63,037 nt of DNA from SURF-32 sp964648365 (GCA_964648365.1 CAZYLK010000008.1:1-63037); one strand, 5' to 3'. Shown: positions 31,630 through 40,790, numbered from the stretch's first letter. Notes: generated from the letters alone by a model not told the origin. Numbers and translations are program-made.

Positions 31630-31658
31630 TTGACGAACGGCCGATCAGTGGCAATACT
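31630..31658 (+). promoter_or_regulatory. Promoter of the ABC ATPase-GNAT gene
   Basis: TTGACG (31630-31635), a 17-base spacer and AATACT (31653-31658). A start near 31665 excludes upstream ATGs and supports translation from 31696. Confidence 0.6.
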
Positions 31659-31695
31659 CATGGATGTTCGTAATGTGTTTGGTATGGAGCAAACC

Positions 31696-33369
31696 ATGTT
31701 TCAGCCTCAGGAGCGGAGCGGCGTGGTTCTCGATCGGCACCGGCCATTTCCTGCGCCGACGACGCGGATGGAGGATGTGACGAGCTCACGCCAACGAAGG
31801 CGAAACCGAGCCGATGATGCGACCCCCGATCATGCGTCGCCACGTCCGGCGCGACGGCGTCAGGATCCACGGCCGCCGGCGCGGCGGCAGACGCGCCCGA
31901 TCGCTCAGACGCCCGCGGCGTCGCCCACCACGACGGTCACGGTCCGGGCCGATGTCGCGCTGCCGCCGGTTCGACGGACCGAGCGTACGATCCGGGTCGC
32001 GACGACCTTCGGACTGGCGCTCGATCGGGTCACACGCCGCCTGATCGAGCGCGTCAGCCTGTGCCTTTCCGCGGGGCGGATCGTCCTGCTCCACGGTCCC
32101 TCCGGCACTGGCAAGACCACCGTCATGAAGGCACTGGCGGAATCGCTGCCCCATCGCATCGTGGTCGACGTGGTCAACTTCCCCCGCGACAAGGCGATCA
32201 TCGACGCGGTCGGCGACTGCCTGCCCTTCGATGAATCGCTGGCGCTGCTGAGCCGTTGCGCCCTGGGCGAAGCGCCGCTCTGGTTGCGCAGCATCGACGA
32301 GTTGTCCTGCGGTCAGCGGTCGCGGGCGGCGCTGGCCCGCGCGCTGGCGGTCGCGCTCGCGGCTCGCCCGCGGCCGGTCGTGCTGTGCGACGAGTTCGCC
32401 GCCGGGCTGCACCGCCGCGCGGCGCGGGGACTGAGCTACAACCTGCGGCGGCTCGTCTCGCGGCACGGCTATTGCGCCGTTGTCGCCACGTGCTCCGAGG
32501 ATCCGGCCGTCGACCTGTCCCCGGATGTCGTCATCCAGTTCGCGGACGGCGGGCGATGCACGGTTGACGAACGGTCGCCGCGAGCGGCGCGGCCATTCAG
32601 CCTGCGCCGCACGCTGACGATCGAGGCGGGTCGCAAGCAGGACTACGAGCACTTCGCCGCCATGCACTATCGTTCGGCGGACGAACTCGGCTTCGTCGAT
32701 AAGGTCTACCTTCTCCGCGAACGTGGCATCGGACGAAGCACCCGCGCGACCGCAGGTGCTGCCCGCGGTCGCCGCTCGGGAACCACATCGCTGACGACCG
32801 GGCGGCGCGACGACATCCTCGGCATCATCGTGTACGCGCACGGGCCGCGCGAACTGGCGCTGCGCAACGAAGCAACCGGGGGGCGCTTCCTCCGGAATCT
32901 CGAGCGCCTCAACCGCGAGTGCCGCATCATCCGCCGACTGGTCATCCATCCCGACGTGCGCGGCTGCGGGCTGGGCCGGATGCTGGTGCGGCGAACCCTC
33001 TCGATGGTCGGCACGCGGTTCGTCGAGTGCCTGGCTACGATGGGCGACGTCAACCCCGTCTTCGAGCGGGCCGGGATGCGCCGCATCGGCCGCTGCGTTC
33101 ATCCGCAGTGCGTCCGCGCGTCGCTGGACCGTCTGAGGGCGCTGGGCGTTGATCCTTGCGACGGCGCCTTCACCGCCCGAGTCTGCCGCAGCCGCGAGGT
33201 GCGCGACGTCGTCGCCGACGCCGTCGCGACGTGGTACTGGTCCACCGTCGGCAACGGCGACCGGCGCGTCGCCCGGCAGTCACCCGAGATGCTGGCCCAG
33301 CTCTTCCGAAACCTGATGTCGAGCCGGCCGGTGTACTACTTGTGGGAGGGGAGAACGTCGAAAACGTGA
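31696..33369 (+). CDS. ABC-type ATPase fused to a GNAT acetyltransferase domain (COG2401-like)
   Basis: 557 residues from the ATG at 31696, which has GGAG six bases upstream and follows the promoter; the frame is open from 31555. A basic, low-complexity N-terminus (about 25-85) precedes an ABC ATPase: Walker A GPSGTGKTT (134-142), signature ELSCGQRSRAALARAL (about 201-216) and Walker B PVVLCDEFAAGLH (about 228-240). A GNAT-like domain follows, with DILGIIVYAH and the acetyl-CoA loop DVRGCGLGRM (about 415-424). It resembles the ABC ATPase-acetyltransferase fusions of COG2401, known mostly from archaea and some viruses, whose role is unknown. There are no membrane segments, so it is not a transporter. 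It is divergent from lexA. Confidence 0.7.
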   Translation: MFQPQERSGVVLDRHRPFPAPTTRMEDVTSSRQRRRNRADDATPDHASPRPARRRQDPRPPARRQTRPIAQTPAASPTTTVTVRADVALPPVRRTERTIRVATTFGLALDRVTRRLIERVSLCLSAGRIVLLHGPSGTGKTTVMKALAESLPHRIVVDVVNFPRDKAIIDAVGDCLPFDESLALLSRCALGEAPLWLRSIDELSCGQRSRAALARALAVALAARPRPVVLCDEFAAGLHRRAARGLSYNLRRLVSRHGYCAVVATCSEDPAVDLSPDVVIQFADGGRCTVDERSPRAARPFSLRRTLTIEAGRKQDYEHFAAMHYRSADELGFVDKVYLLRERGIGRSTRATAGAARGRRSGTTSLTTGRRDDILGIIVYAHGPRELALRNEATGGRFLRNLERLNRECRIIRRLVIHPDVRGCGLGRMLVRRTLSMVGTRFVECLATMGDVNPVFERAGMRRIGRCVHPQCVRASLDRLRALGVDPCDGAFTARVCRSREVRDVVADAVATWYWSTVGNGDRRVARQSPEMLAQLFRNLMSSRPVYYLWEGRTSKT

Positions 33370-33534
33370 CGCGCCGGGCGAGACTGACGCAGCCCACCCG
33401 TAACGTGTGTGGCGCTGGTGGAAATGCTCGCTCCGGACCGATGATAACCTCGGGTGGGCGCCCGGCAGATCCAACTGGGCCGTCGCCGAGTTGGAGGAAC
33501 CACGGGAGTCTTCGAGAGTCTGGAGGACTGCAGA

Positions 33535-35616
33535 ATGGCAGGTCGGAAGGTACGCGGTCCGCGGTGGGCTACCGTCGCGATGACAGGTGCGCTGGTCTGT
33601 CATGCGCATGCACAGGGTCGTCCCGACGTCACCTGGATGGCCGGTGGACACGGAGACTGGGTTACCGACGTAGCCTATTCTCAGGATGGTCGGTTGCTGA
33701 TCACCTGCGGCAGCGAAGCAAAGCTCTGGCGCGTGTCGGACGGCACGTTGTTGCGTACGCTTCCGCGATCGTCACAAATCGCGGCGTTCTCACCGGACGG
33801 CGAATGCGTCGTAACGATGGCTGCCGGGGGGCGCGATCTGCAACTCTGGCGCGTCGCGGACGGACGCCTGCTCTGGAAACGCGACACCGCGTATTTCAAC
33901 GATTTCTGCTTTGCACCGGACGGTCAGACGCTTTTCGTCGCGCAGGACGACGGAAGGCTCACGCTCTGGAAGATGCCGGCCGGCGAACTGATCGAAACGC
34001 GAACCGCACATCAAGACGGCATCTCCTCTGTCGCGATTTCACCCGATGGCGAACTGCTGGCCACCGGCAGCCGAGACTTGACGTTGAAGCTATGGCGATC
34101 GTTGGATGGTGAACTCATCCGGACGTTTGACGACGACGACGAGGTGCTGGGTGTGGAGTTCTCGCCTGACCAACGCACGCTCGCGTCGGCCGGGAAGGAG
34201 TTCGGGGCAAGGCTCAAGCTCTGGCGCATCGCGGACGGTCAGTTGCTGCGTACCTTTGATGAGCAACTCGAGTTCGCCAGCGACATCACGTTCTCCCCGG
34301 ACGCCCGGACGCTGGCCGCATGTGGATCCTCCGGCGTCGTTCGGTTGTGGCACGTCGATGACGGCGGATTTCTGGGGACGTTGACGGGACATCGGGGCAC
34401 GGTTCGCGCCATTGCCTTCTCTCCGGATGGACGCCTGCTTGCGTCGGGCGGCAATGATCACATGCTTCGGCTTTGGCGCGTGGCACGACTCAGGCAGGTC
34501 GGCACCCTCACCCAGCATACGGAGGCGGTGCATGGCTTTGCGTTTTCGCCGGACGGCCAGTGGGTCGCGACCGGCAGCCACGACGGCACGGTGCGGCTCA
34601 TCCAGGCGCTCGACGGCGCGCCGGTGCGAACGCTCGCGCAAGGCAAGGGCGAAGTCTGGCGGCTCGCCTTTTCACCGGACAGCCGGATTCTCGCCGTTGG
34701 CAGCGAGTCGGGCGCGCTCGAATTGTACGAATTACCGAACGGCGAGCTGGTTCGAAGCTTCGCCTTCGGAGGCGTGCGTTCGCTCGACTTCTCTTCTGAC
34801 GGCACGCTGCTGGGGGCGGGGTCCATCGGTGGTCAGGGACAGGTTTGGCGCGTTTCCGACGGTTCGATCGTTCACACCATCAGCGACGGCGCCGTCGGCG
34901 TCTCGTTCGGACCGGACGGGAAAACGCTGGCCTCGTGCGGCGGGACGGGGCGCGACCGGATGCAGGTGTGGAGCATCCCCGGCGGCGAACTGATCCAGTC
35001 GATAGTCGCGAATATCTACTTCCGATCAATCGCGTACTCCCCGGACGGCCGTACGATCGCCGCCGGGGGCATCTGGGGCAGGATCACGCTGTGGCGCATT
35101 TCTGACGGTGCGATGCTGTGGGAGCAATGGACCCCCGGACACGCGGCCGCGGTGGACGCCATCAGCTTCTCCCCCGACGGTCGGACAGTCATCTCCTCCG
35201 CAGAGGCGTTCAGCAGCGTCTGTATCTGGCGGGTCGCGGACGGCGCACTTCTTGATGGCTTCAATGAGGAAACGCGCACCGCCTACTCAGCCCAATACTC
35301 GGCCGACGGCCGCGCGGTGGGTTGGGGACGGTCTGACGCATCCGCCGTGGTCGCGGGAAGTCCCTACCAGGGAGAGGTCGATTGCGGTGGCGGTACGCGG
35401 CTGGTCGTGCGCTGCCCTCGCAGCGGCGCGAAGGTCGTCGCGCGAGTCAAGGCAGCCACGCCTGGCATGGAGGTCACGTTCACGCTCGACAGCCAGATGT
35501 CGCGGACGATCGAAACGGACGACCGGGGAACGGCGCGCGTCCGCTATTCAGCCAACGAACAAGGCGACCACACCGTTCGAGCCTGCGGCCTGAAGACGGC
35601 CTGTGCTGGGCCTTGA
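33535..35616 (+). CDS. Secreted WD40 beta-propeller protein with Cys-containing C-terminal domain
   Basis: 693 residues from the ATG at 33535 (GGAGG upstream). A signal peptide ends about CHAHAQG (residue 27). About fourteen WD40-like repeats follow, each built as FSPDGxxLAxG...LWRVxDGxL, enough for two propellers. The last 80 residues form a separate domain beginning VDCGGGTRLVVRCP and ending DHTVRACGLKTACAGP, which recurs on three other secreted proteins in this window. It probably works outside the cytoplasm as a binding scaffold; no partner can be named. Confidence 0.8.
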   Translation: MAGRKVRGPRWATVAMTGALVCHAHAQGRPDVTWMAGGHGDWVTDVAYSQDGRLLITCGSEAKLWRVSDGTLLRTLPRSSQIAAFSPDGECVVTMAAGGRDLQLWRVADGRLLWKRDTAYFNDFCFAPDGQTLFVAQDDGRLTLWKMPAGELIETRTAHQDGISSVAISPDGELLATGSRDLTLKLWRSLDGELIRTFDDDDEVLGVEFSPDQRTLASAGKEFGARLKLWRIADGQLLRTFDEQLEFASDITFSPDARTLAACGSSGVVRLWHVDDGGFLGTLTGHRGTVRAIAFSPDGRLLASGGNDHMLRLWRVARLRQVGTLTQHTEAVHGFAFSPDGQWVATGSHDGTVRLIQALDGAPVRTLAQGKGEVWRLAFSPDSRILAVGSESGALELYELPNGELVRSFAFGGVRSLDFSSDGTLLGAGSIGGQGQVWRVSDGSIVHTISDGAVGVSFGPDGKTLASCGGTGRDRMQVWSIPGGELIQSIVANIYFRSIAYSPDGRTIAAGGIWGRITLWRISDGAMLWEQWTPGHAAAVDAISFSPDGRTVISSAEAFSSVCIWRVADGALLDGFNEETRTAYSAQYSADGRAVGWGRSDASAVVAGSPYQGEVDCGGGTRLVVRCPRSGAKVVARVKAATPGMEVTFTLDSQMSRTIETDDRGTARVRYSANEQGDHTVRACGLKTACAGP

Positions 35617-35767
35617 CGGGCAGACTCTCGGCGACCCTCGTCGGTCCCGGGTCGTCGGTGCCGGACCGCCGGGACGCAGGTTGGCCGCATAATCCCGCAC
35701 TCCCGTACTCAATGGTCTTCTTGGTCCGCCCGCGTGTCCGCTTCAAGGCGTGACGCCGGCCGTCGAG

Positions 35768-35782
35768 CCGCTACCATAGCGG
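35768..35782. promoter_or_regulatory. Inverted repeat directly before the phosphohexomutase start
   Basis: CCGCTA-CCA-TAGCGG ends one base before the GTG at 35784. It includes TACCAT (35772-35777), a possible -10 of a leaderless transcript. No Shine-Dalgarno sequence is present. Confidence 0.4.
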
Positions 35783-35783
35783 T

Positions 35784-37352
35784 GTGCAGCAACTCAAGGA
35801 TTACTTCCGCTTCTGTCCCGACCAGCCCAAGGTGCTGATCTCCGACGCCGTCTGCTTCGGCCGCCGGCGCGGGCACTACCCGTACTGCGGCGGCTGCCAG
35901 TTCAACGACGACGAGGTCAAACCCGGCACGACGCGGGACGAAGGCGTACAGCGAAAGCACCAGGAGACTGTGCAGATGCTCGGCAAGGTGTTCAAGGCGT
36001 ACGACGTCCGCGGAACCTACCCGGACCAGCTCAACGAGGAACTGGCGTACAAGATCGGCCACGCGACGGCGACGTACCTGCGGATGGGCCTGCGCGGCGT
36101 CGAGCGGGGTCAGGACGCGGCCGGGGCGATCATCGTCGGACGGGACATGCGCAAGAGCAGCCCGTCCATGTCGGCCGCGTTCATCGACGGCGCCCGCGAC
36201 GCCGGCTCGCCGGTGTACGACATCGGCATGGTCGACACCCCGCAGGTCTGCTTCGCCATCAATCACCTCAAGACGTGCGGCGGCACGCAGGTCACCGCCA
36301 GCCACAACCCGGGGCATTACAACGGCTTCAAGATATCCGGCGCGGCCGGGGCGCCCATCGGCGGCGACACGGGCCTGGCCAACATCCGCCAGCTTGCCCA
36401 GTCGGTCACGCACATGCCGTCCGACAAGCCGGCGTGGGTCGAGCAGAAGGATCTGTCGGAGGAGTATCGCAAATTCGTCCTGTCGTTCCTCAAAAAGCCC
36501 AAGCGCCTGCGGATCGTGGTCGATGCGTCCAACGGGATGGCCGGGCGCTGGGTGCCGATCATCTTCGGGCAGACGGACGAGCTGGAACTGATCTGCCTGA
36601 ACCTCAAGCACGACGGCGACTTCGTGCATGAGCCGAACCCGCTGGTGGATGCGAATCTCGATCAGTTGCGCGCCGAGGTGAAGTCAAGCGGGGCGGACTT
36701 CGGCGTGTGCTTCGACGGCGACGCCGATCGGCTGATTCTGGTCGACGAGAACGCCGACATCATCCGTTGCGACATGACCACGGCGCTGTTGGCGAAGGAG
36801 TTCCTGCGCCGCGAGCCGGGTTCGACCATCGTCTACGATCTGCGCTCCAGCCGCGTCGTGGCCGAGGAAGTCCGCGCGGCCGGCGGGCATCCGCGCCGCG
36901 AGCGCGTCGGGCACGCCTTCATGAAGACCGCCCTGGCCAAGTCCAAGGGCGTCTTCGGCGGGGAGCTGTCGGGGCACTTCTACTTCAAGGACAACTTCTA
37001 CTGCGATTCCGGCATGTTGGCGCTGGTCCACATGGTGAACGTGCTGACCCGCGAAGACAAGCCGCTCTCCGACTTGATCCGCCCGCTCAAGCGCTACACC
37101 AGCAGCGGCGAGCGCAACTTCGTTAACGAGCATAAGGACGAGACGATTCAGCGCCTGGCGGAGATGTTCAAAGACGCCAAGGTAGACTTCCTCGACGGCG
37201 TGACGGTGCAGTACGACAAGTGGTGGTTCAACGTCCGCAAGTCGAACACGGAACCGCTGCTTCGCCTCAACCTGGAGGCGGAGTCGAAGGCGCTGATGGA
37301 AGAGAAGGTGGCGCTGGTGGGGAGGGAACTCGGTGAGGCGTCGGCGCATTGA
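35784..37352 (+). CDS. Phosphomannomutase/phosphoglucomutase with Cys-rich N-terminal extension
   Basis: An alpha-D-phosphohexomutase interconverting sugar 1- and 6-phosphates for glycan precursor synthesis. The core starts at residue 65 (MLGKVFKAYDVRGTYPDQLN). It has the active-site serine loop TASHNPGHYNGFK, the metal loop DGDADR and the phosphate-binding RxSNTEPLLRLN. The first 64 residues form an extra segment with CPDQPKVLISDAVCFGRR and YPYCGGCQFNDDE: four Cys placed like a zinc site. Starting at the ATG at 35976 would give an ordinary 458-residue enzyme. The upstream GTG is kept because the Cys-rich part is in frame and well composed. Confidence 0.85.
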   Translation: MQQLKDYFRFCPDQPKVLISDAVCFGRRRGHYPYCGGCQFNDDEVKPGTTRDEGVQRKHQETVQMLGKVFKAYDVRGTYPDQLNEELAYKIGHATATYLRMGLRGVERGQDAAGAIIVGRDMRKSSPSMSAAFIDGARDAGSPVYDIGMVDTPQVCFAINHLKTCGGTQVTASHNPGHYNGFKISGAAGAPIGGDTGLANIRQLAQSVTHMPSDKPAWVEQKDLSEEYRKFVLSFLKKPKRLRIVVDASNGMAGRWVPIIFGQTDELELICLNLKHDGDFVHEPNPLVDANLDQLRAEVKSSGADFGVCFDGDADRLILVDENADIIRCDMTTALLAKEFLRREPGSTIVYDLRSSRVVAEEVRAAGGHPRRERVGHAFMKTALAKSKGVFGGELSGHFYFKDNFYCDSGMLALVHMVNVLTREDKPLSDLIRPLKRYTSSGERNFVNEHKDETIQRLAEMFKDAKVDFLDGVTVQYDKWWFNVRKSNTEPLLRLNLEAESKALMEEKVALVGRELGEASAH

Positions 37353-37391
37353 TAAGAGGGTAAGAACGTAAGAAGGGTGTGAAGGTAGGAA
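37348..37391. repeat. Degenerate GGGTAAGAA repeat after the phosphohexomutase gene
   Basis: Purine-rich units (GATAAGAGGGTAAGAACGTAAG and similar) start at the TGA stop. They resemble the GGGAGTAA family but are more degenerate. Confidence 0.45.
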
Positions 37392-37400
37392 GCCCCCATC

Positions 37401-37793
37401 TCAAAACGTCATCAACGGCCAGTCCTGCTTGATGTATATCAGATTTCCCCCCGGATCGCGGACGCCGAGGCGGCGGTCGGTCCAGGCCAGGCCGCGCATC
37501 ACGACGTAGGGGATGCGGTTTTTGGCCAGCAGTTCGCGTACCTGCCGCAGCGACGGCGCGCCGATTTCGATGCGGTAGGCGTTGTCCTCGATCTTCGGCG
37601 GGTCGCAGAGCGTGACGACGAGGTCCGTGTTGCCGCTGCGGAACCGCAGCCGGTCGCCAATGGGCGTCTCCGGCGTCGGCTCGATGCACTCCAGCCCGGC
37701 GACCTGCGTGTAGAACCACTGCACCTGCTCGGCGACGGCGGGCGACGCTTGCAGGTTTACGGTGGCGATGGCTTTGATGCGGGAATCGCTCAC
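37401..37793 (-). CDS. VOC (glyoxalase/bleomycin-resistance fold) family protein
   Basis: 130 residues with the paired beta-alpha-beta-beta-beta layout of the vicinal-oxygen-chelate fold: VNLQASPAVAEQVQWFYTQV at the start, LRFRSGNTDLVVTL, and the C-terminal LGVRDPGGNLIYIKQD motif. VOC proteins include lyases, dioxygenases and antibiotic-binding proteins; the substrate cannot be read. It is the last gene of the minus-strand aroDE-aroK-AMMECR1 run, 131 bases after AMMECR1. Confidence 0.75.
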   Translation of the reverse strand: MSDSRIKAIATVNLQASPAVAEQVQWFYTQVAGLECIEPTPETPIGDRLRFRSGNTDLVVTLCDPPKIEDNAYRIEIGAPSLRQVRELLAKNRIPYVVMRGLAWTDRRLGVRDPGGNLIYIKQDWPLMTF

Positions 37794-37826
37794 GTACGAG
37801 TATCAGACGATCGGCCGCAAACGTGG

Positions 37827-37845
37827 CACGGGCTTCCAGCCCGTG
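37827..37845. repeat. Palindromic repeat CACGGGCTT-C-CAGCCCGTG
   Basis: A perfect-armed inverted repeat flanked on the left by GTGG, of the GTGGCACGGGCTTCCAGCC family, in the gap between the VOC and AMMECR1 genes. Confidence 0.75.
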
Positions 37846-37924
37846 ATTCCTCCGGCTGGAACTCGACGATCCGCCCACGGCGGGCCGGCGCCCCACAGGC
37901 GCGAAACGGCTCTTCAACCAGCTC

Positions 37925-38515
37925 CTACGGCACCAGTTGCCGGCGATCCGAAAAAACTTCGGCTGAAAACAGCCAGACTTCGGCCCCCTCCCGGCGCCAC
38001 GCGTCGGCCGGCAGGCCGGCTTTCATTGTACAGCAGTTGGCCAGAAACTCCTCGGCCGTCCAGCGCCGCTGGCTCGCCACCTTGGGCAGAAAACACCCGC
38101 CCTGCTCGCCACAGCGAACCACGATCCCGTGCGTGCCGATCTGCAACTGCTCCGGTCGCTGCATGGGCTCGCGCGGGGACAGAAGCGATATCTCGATCGT
38201 CAACTGCGGCAGTTCCGCCAGCGTGATCGGGTTGTGCCGGAAGCGCGGATCGGTCAGCGAGGCCTCGGCCGCGTCGCGCGTCGCTTCGACCAGTTCGCCG
38301 ATATCCCGAAAGCTGCCGATGCAGCCGCGCAGCTCGCCGCGCCGGTCGAGCGTGACGAAGATGCCGCTGTAGTCGGCGTGGATCGGCTCGACGGGATCGC
38401 CCGTGTACGGCGACACCCCGGCTCCGCCACCGCTCTGTGACGCATCGCTCAGCGCGTCGGTAAGGGACGCGCGTGCCACGGCGAGCAGGGCATCGCGTTG
38501 ACGGTCGTCGAGCAT
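37925..38515 (-). CDS. amrA: AMMECR1 domain protein (AmmeMemoRadiSam system protein A)
   Basis: 196 residues covering a whole AMMECR1 domain, with the invariant motif LRGCIGSF (about 61-68), LPQLTIEISLLSP and a C-terminal LPADAWR segment. AMMECR1 proteins are usually found with a MEMO1 dioxygenase-like protein and a radical SAM protein (AmrB, AmrS); neither is encoded here. It lies 41 bases after aroK and is probably co-transcribed. The biochemical function is unknown. Confidence 0.9.
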   Translation of the reverse strand: MLDDRQRDALLAVARASLTDALSDASQSGGGAGVSPYTGDPVEPIHADYSGIFVTLDRRGELRGCIGSFRDIGELVEATRDAAEASLTDPRFRHNPITLAELPQLTIEISLLSPREPMQRPEQLQIGTHGIVVRCGEQGGCFLPKVASQRRWTAEEFLANCCTMKAGLPADAWRREGAEVWLFSAEVFSDRRQLVP

Positions 38516-38556
38516 GGGCGGTTCCCGTCACGGAGTCGGGCCGCGGAGGCGTGTCT

Positions 38557-39111
38557 CTAACGACCGGCCGCGCCAAGGCGGGCGAGGATCGCATCCGCGA
38601 CCTGCTCCGGATCGCATTCGTCGGTATCCATCGTAACGTCCGCGGCCGCGGCGTACAGAGGGGTTCGACGTTGCAGCAGTTCGTCGATCTCCGCCAGCGT
38701 GTCGCGCCCCCCCAGCAGCGGCGGGCGCATGCTCGCGGACGCCGGGTCGGCGGCGATACGGGCGCTGAGCGCGGCGGCCCCGGCCCGCAACCAGACAACC
38801 ATCGCCGTGGCGCGAGCGCGCCGCACGATCACATCGCTCTCCACCGCCCCCCCCCCAAGCGCCAGGATGCACGCGGCGCCGGCGCAGGCACGTTCGACGG
38901 CCTCTGCCTCCAGCGCGCGAAATGCCGCCTCGCCGCCTTCGTTGAAGATCTCGGAAATGGTTCGACCCGCCCGCTCTGTGATGGCTTCGTCCGTATCGAT
39001 CAGCGGCAGGCCGGTCCGGGCCGCGAGGATGCGCCCGACGGTGCTCTTGCCGCTGCCGCGAAAGCCGATCAGGGCGATCGAACGCTTTCCTTGGGGATCA
39101 TCCGTCGCCAT
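38557..39111 (-). CDS. aroK: Shikimate kinase
   Basis: 184 residues. Shikimate kinase phosphorylates shikimate in aromatic amino-acid synthesis. Walker A GFRGSGKST (16-24), the shikimate-binding DTDEAIT motif, and GGGAV are all present, and the lid region RPPLLGG carries the conserved Arg. The ATG at 39111 overlaps the aroDE stop by 14 bases. A C10 tract (38847-38856) encodes part of the LALGGGAVES region, so a single-base slip would inactivate the enzyme. Confidence 0.95.
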   Translation of the reverse strand: MATDDPQGKRSIALIGFRGSGKSTVGRILAARTGLPLIDTDEAITERAGRTISEIFNEGGEAAFRALEAEAVERACAGAACILALGGGAVESDVIVRRARATAMVVWLRAGAAALSARIAADPASASMRPPLLGGRDTLAEIDELLQRRTPLYAAAADVTMDTDECDPEQVADAILARLGAAGR

Positions 39112-40660
39112 CGCGCTCCGCCTGCCGCCGCGCGAGTTCCGCCAGCACCACTCGACGCATCTCGTCACTGCCGGCGTTAAGCCCGGTCCAGATCGCGAAC
39201 TGGAACGCCGCCTGATAAACGAACATCTCGACGCCGCTGACCGTTCGGCAGCCGACCTCCCTGGCTTCGCGAAGGAGGCGGGTCTCGGGCGGGTTGTACA
39301 CCGCGTCGAAGACCACGGTGTAACGGCGCAGCGCGATGCGCGGCATCGGCGTTTCATCGACGTTCGGCCACATGCCGATCGGCGTCGCGTTGATCAGGAT
39401 GCCGCCGCTGGAGTCAAGGCGATCCTCCCACGGCCTGACCTTGGAGCCACCGGACAGTGCGGGAGCGCACTTCGCCGGATCGCGGGCGAAGAGCGTGGCG
39501 CGCTCGCCGCCGAGGGGCGGCCAGTTTGCCAGCGCGCACGCCGTCCCGCCGCCGCCCAGGATGTCGACGCGCGTTTCTTGAGCCTCCTTTAAGGGCATGA
39601 CGGCATTCAGTGCCCCGGACGCCGCCCAGGTGTCGGTGTTGTGTCGGGTCCAAAGGTCGTCATCGGTCGGCGTGAGCGTGTTGGCCGTGCCGACCAGTAC
39701 GAACCCGGGTCCACCGAGCCGGCCTGCCGCGATCTTGTGCGGCATCGTCACGCTGAAGCCGCCGAGGTCGAACCGCCCGGACGACCGCAGCGCGTCAAGA
39801 CAGGGCCGAAGTTCGCCCGCCGGCACGCGACAGGGAAGATAGACCGCGTCGAGGCCGTGACGCTTGAACAGCGGGTTGAACACGACCGGGCTCATCGAGT
39901 GCGCCACCGGGTCGCCGATGACGCCGAAGACGCGGGTGTCCGGCGTGATCGACTTCACACGGTAGAGATTGACCATCTCGTCGAGCGTCAGTTGGCCCGG
40001 CGCCGTCCGGCTCGACGCATCGAGGCAGCAGTAGGTCACATACCCCCTCCACTTCGGCGCCAGGACGCGCGACGGGATGCCGTCCTCCTCCATGCAGATG
40101 GCGGATGCACGTCCTCCGCCGGCGATCATGGCTTCCGCGGCGACGACGTTGTCGCGGATGTCGTGCGGGCGCCAGGCGATCTTAGCGATCGCGGTGGCAT
40201 CCGTCGCGAGCACCTGCCTGACCCACGCAACGGCGTCAGGCGTCACGCCGTCGAAACGGTGGGACGAGAGAATCAGTCGCGGAAAGTCGGCCTCCGCGCG
40301 TGGGTGGCGCCAGTTGGCCTCTGCGCGGGTATGGCGCCAGTCGGCCTCTGCGCGAACAGCGGGCCAGTCCGCCCATTCAAAGTCGATGCACACATCGCAG
40401 CCACCTGCCGCGCGACGGATCGCCGCCAGTCGCTCCGCCGGCGCGTCATCCGACAGCCCGCCCTCCGCCCGGCCGCGGCAGGTCAGGATGAACTCAAACT
40501 CCGTGTTTTCCGCGATGACCGCCGCGATCCACGACGGATCGCCCGCCAGCCCGTCGATGCGCACCTCGACCGCATCCGCCCCCCCCCGCCGTGCACGGAC
40601 GACATCCTCCCGCAGGCGTACATCGTCAGATGCAAAAATGGAGCACACCAGCCGCGTCAT
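39098..40660 (-). CDS. aroDE: Bifunctional 3-dehydroquinate dehydratase/shikimate dehydrogenase
   Basis: 520 residues. The N-terminal half (about 1-225) is a type I dehydroquinase with the catalytic His/Lys pair in ILSSHRFDG (His143 region) and AIAKIAWRP (Lys about 172). The C-terminal half (about 240-515) is an AroE-type dehydrogenase with SMSPVVFNPLF, MPHK, NTDTWA and the NADP loop ILGGGGTACA. Fused AroDE enzymes are known from plants and some bacteria including planctomycetes. Oddity: a 27-base tandem repeat (40287-40354) adds the residues RAEADWRHT, RAEANWRHP, RAEADF between strands of the AroD domain. A C9 tract is at 40579-40587. Confidence 0.93.
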   Translation of the reverse strand: MTRLVCSIFASDDVRLREDVVRARRGGADAVEVRIDGLAGDPSWIAAVIAENTEFEFILTCRGRAEGGLSDDAPAERLAAIRRAAGGCDVCIDFEWADWPAVRAEADWRHTRAEANWRHPRAEADFPRLILSSHRFDGVTPDAVAWVRQVLATDATAIAKIAWRPHDIRDNVVAAEAMIAGGGRASAICMEEDGIPSRVLAPKWRGYVTYCCLDASSRTAPGQLTLDEMVNLYRVKSITPDTRVFGVIGDPVAHSMSPVVFNPLFKRHGLDAVYLPCRVPAGELRPCLDALRSSGRFDLGGFSVTMPHKIAAGRLGGPGFVLVGTANTLTPTDDDLWTRHNTDTWAASGALNAVMPLKEAQETRVDILGGGGTACALANWPPLGGERATLFARDPAKCAPALSGGSKVRPWEDRLDSSGGILINATPIGMWPNVDETPMPRIALRRYTVVFDAVYNPPETRLLREAREVGCRTVSGVEMFVYQAAFQFAIWTGLNAGSDEMRRVVLAELARRQAERDGDG

Positions 40661-40790
40661 GGCACCGGAGCGTACCGGTCGCAACCGATGGCGGCAACGA
40701 ACCGCGCGCCGCCCCGCGCGCCGCCCGCGCGAGGTGCGTGTCGCAATCCACGGAGCTATCAAGCGTCGGCGGCGCGCAAGCCGTCGGCGG

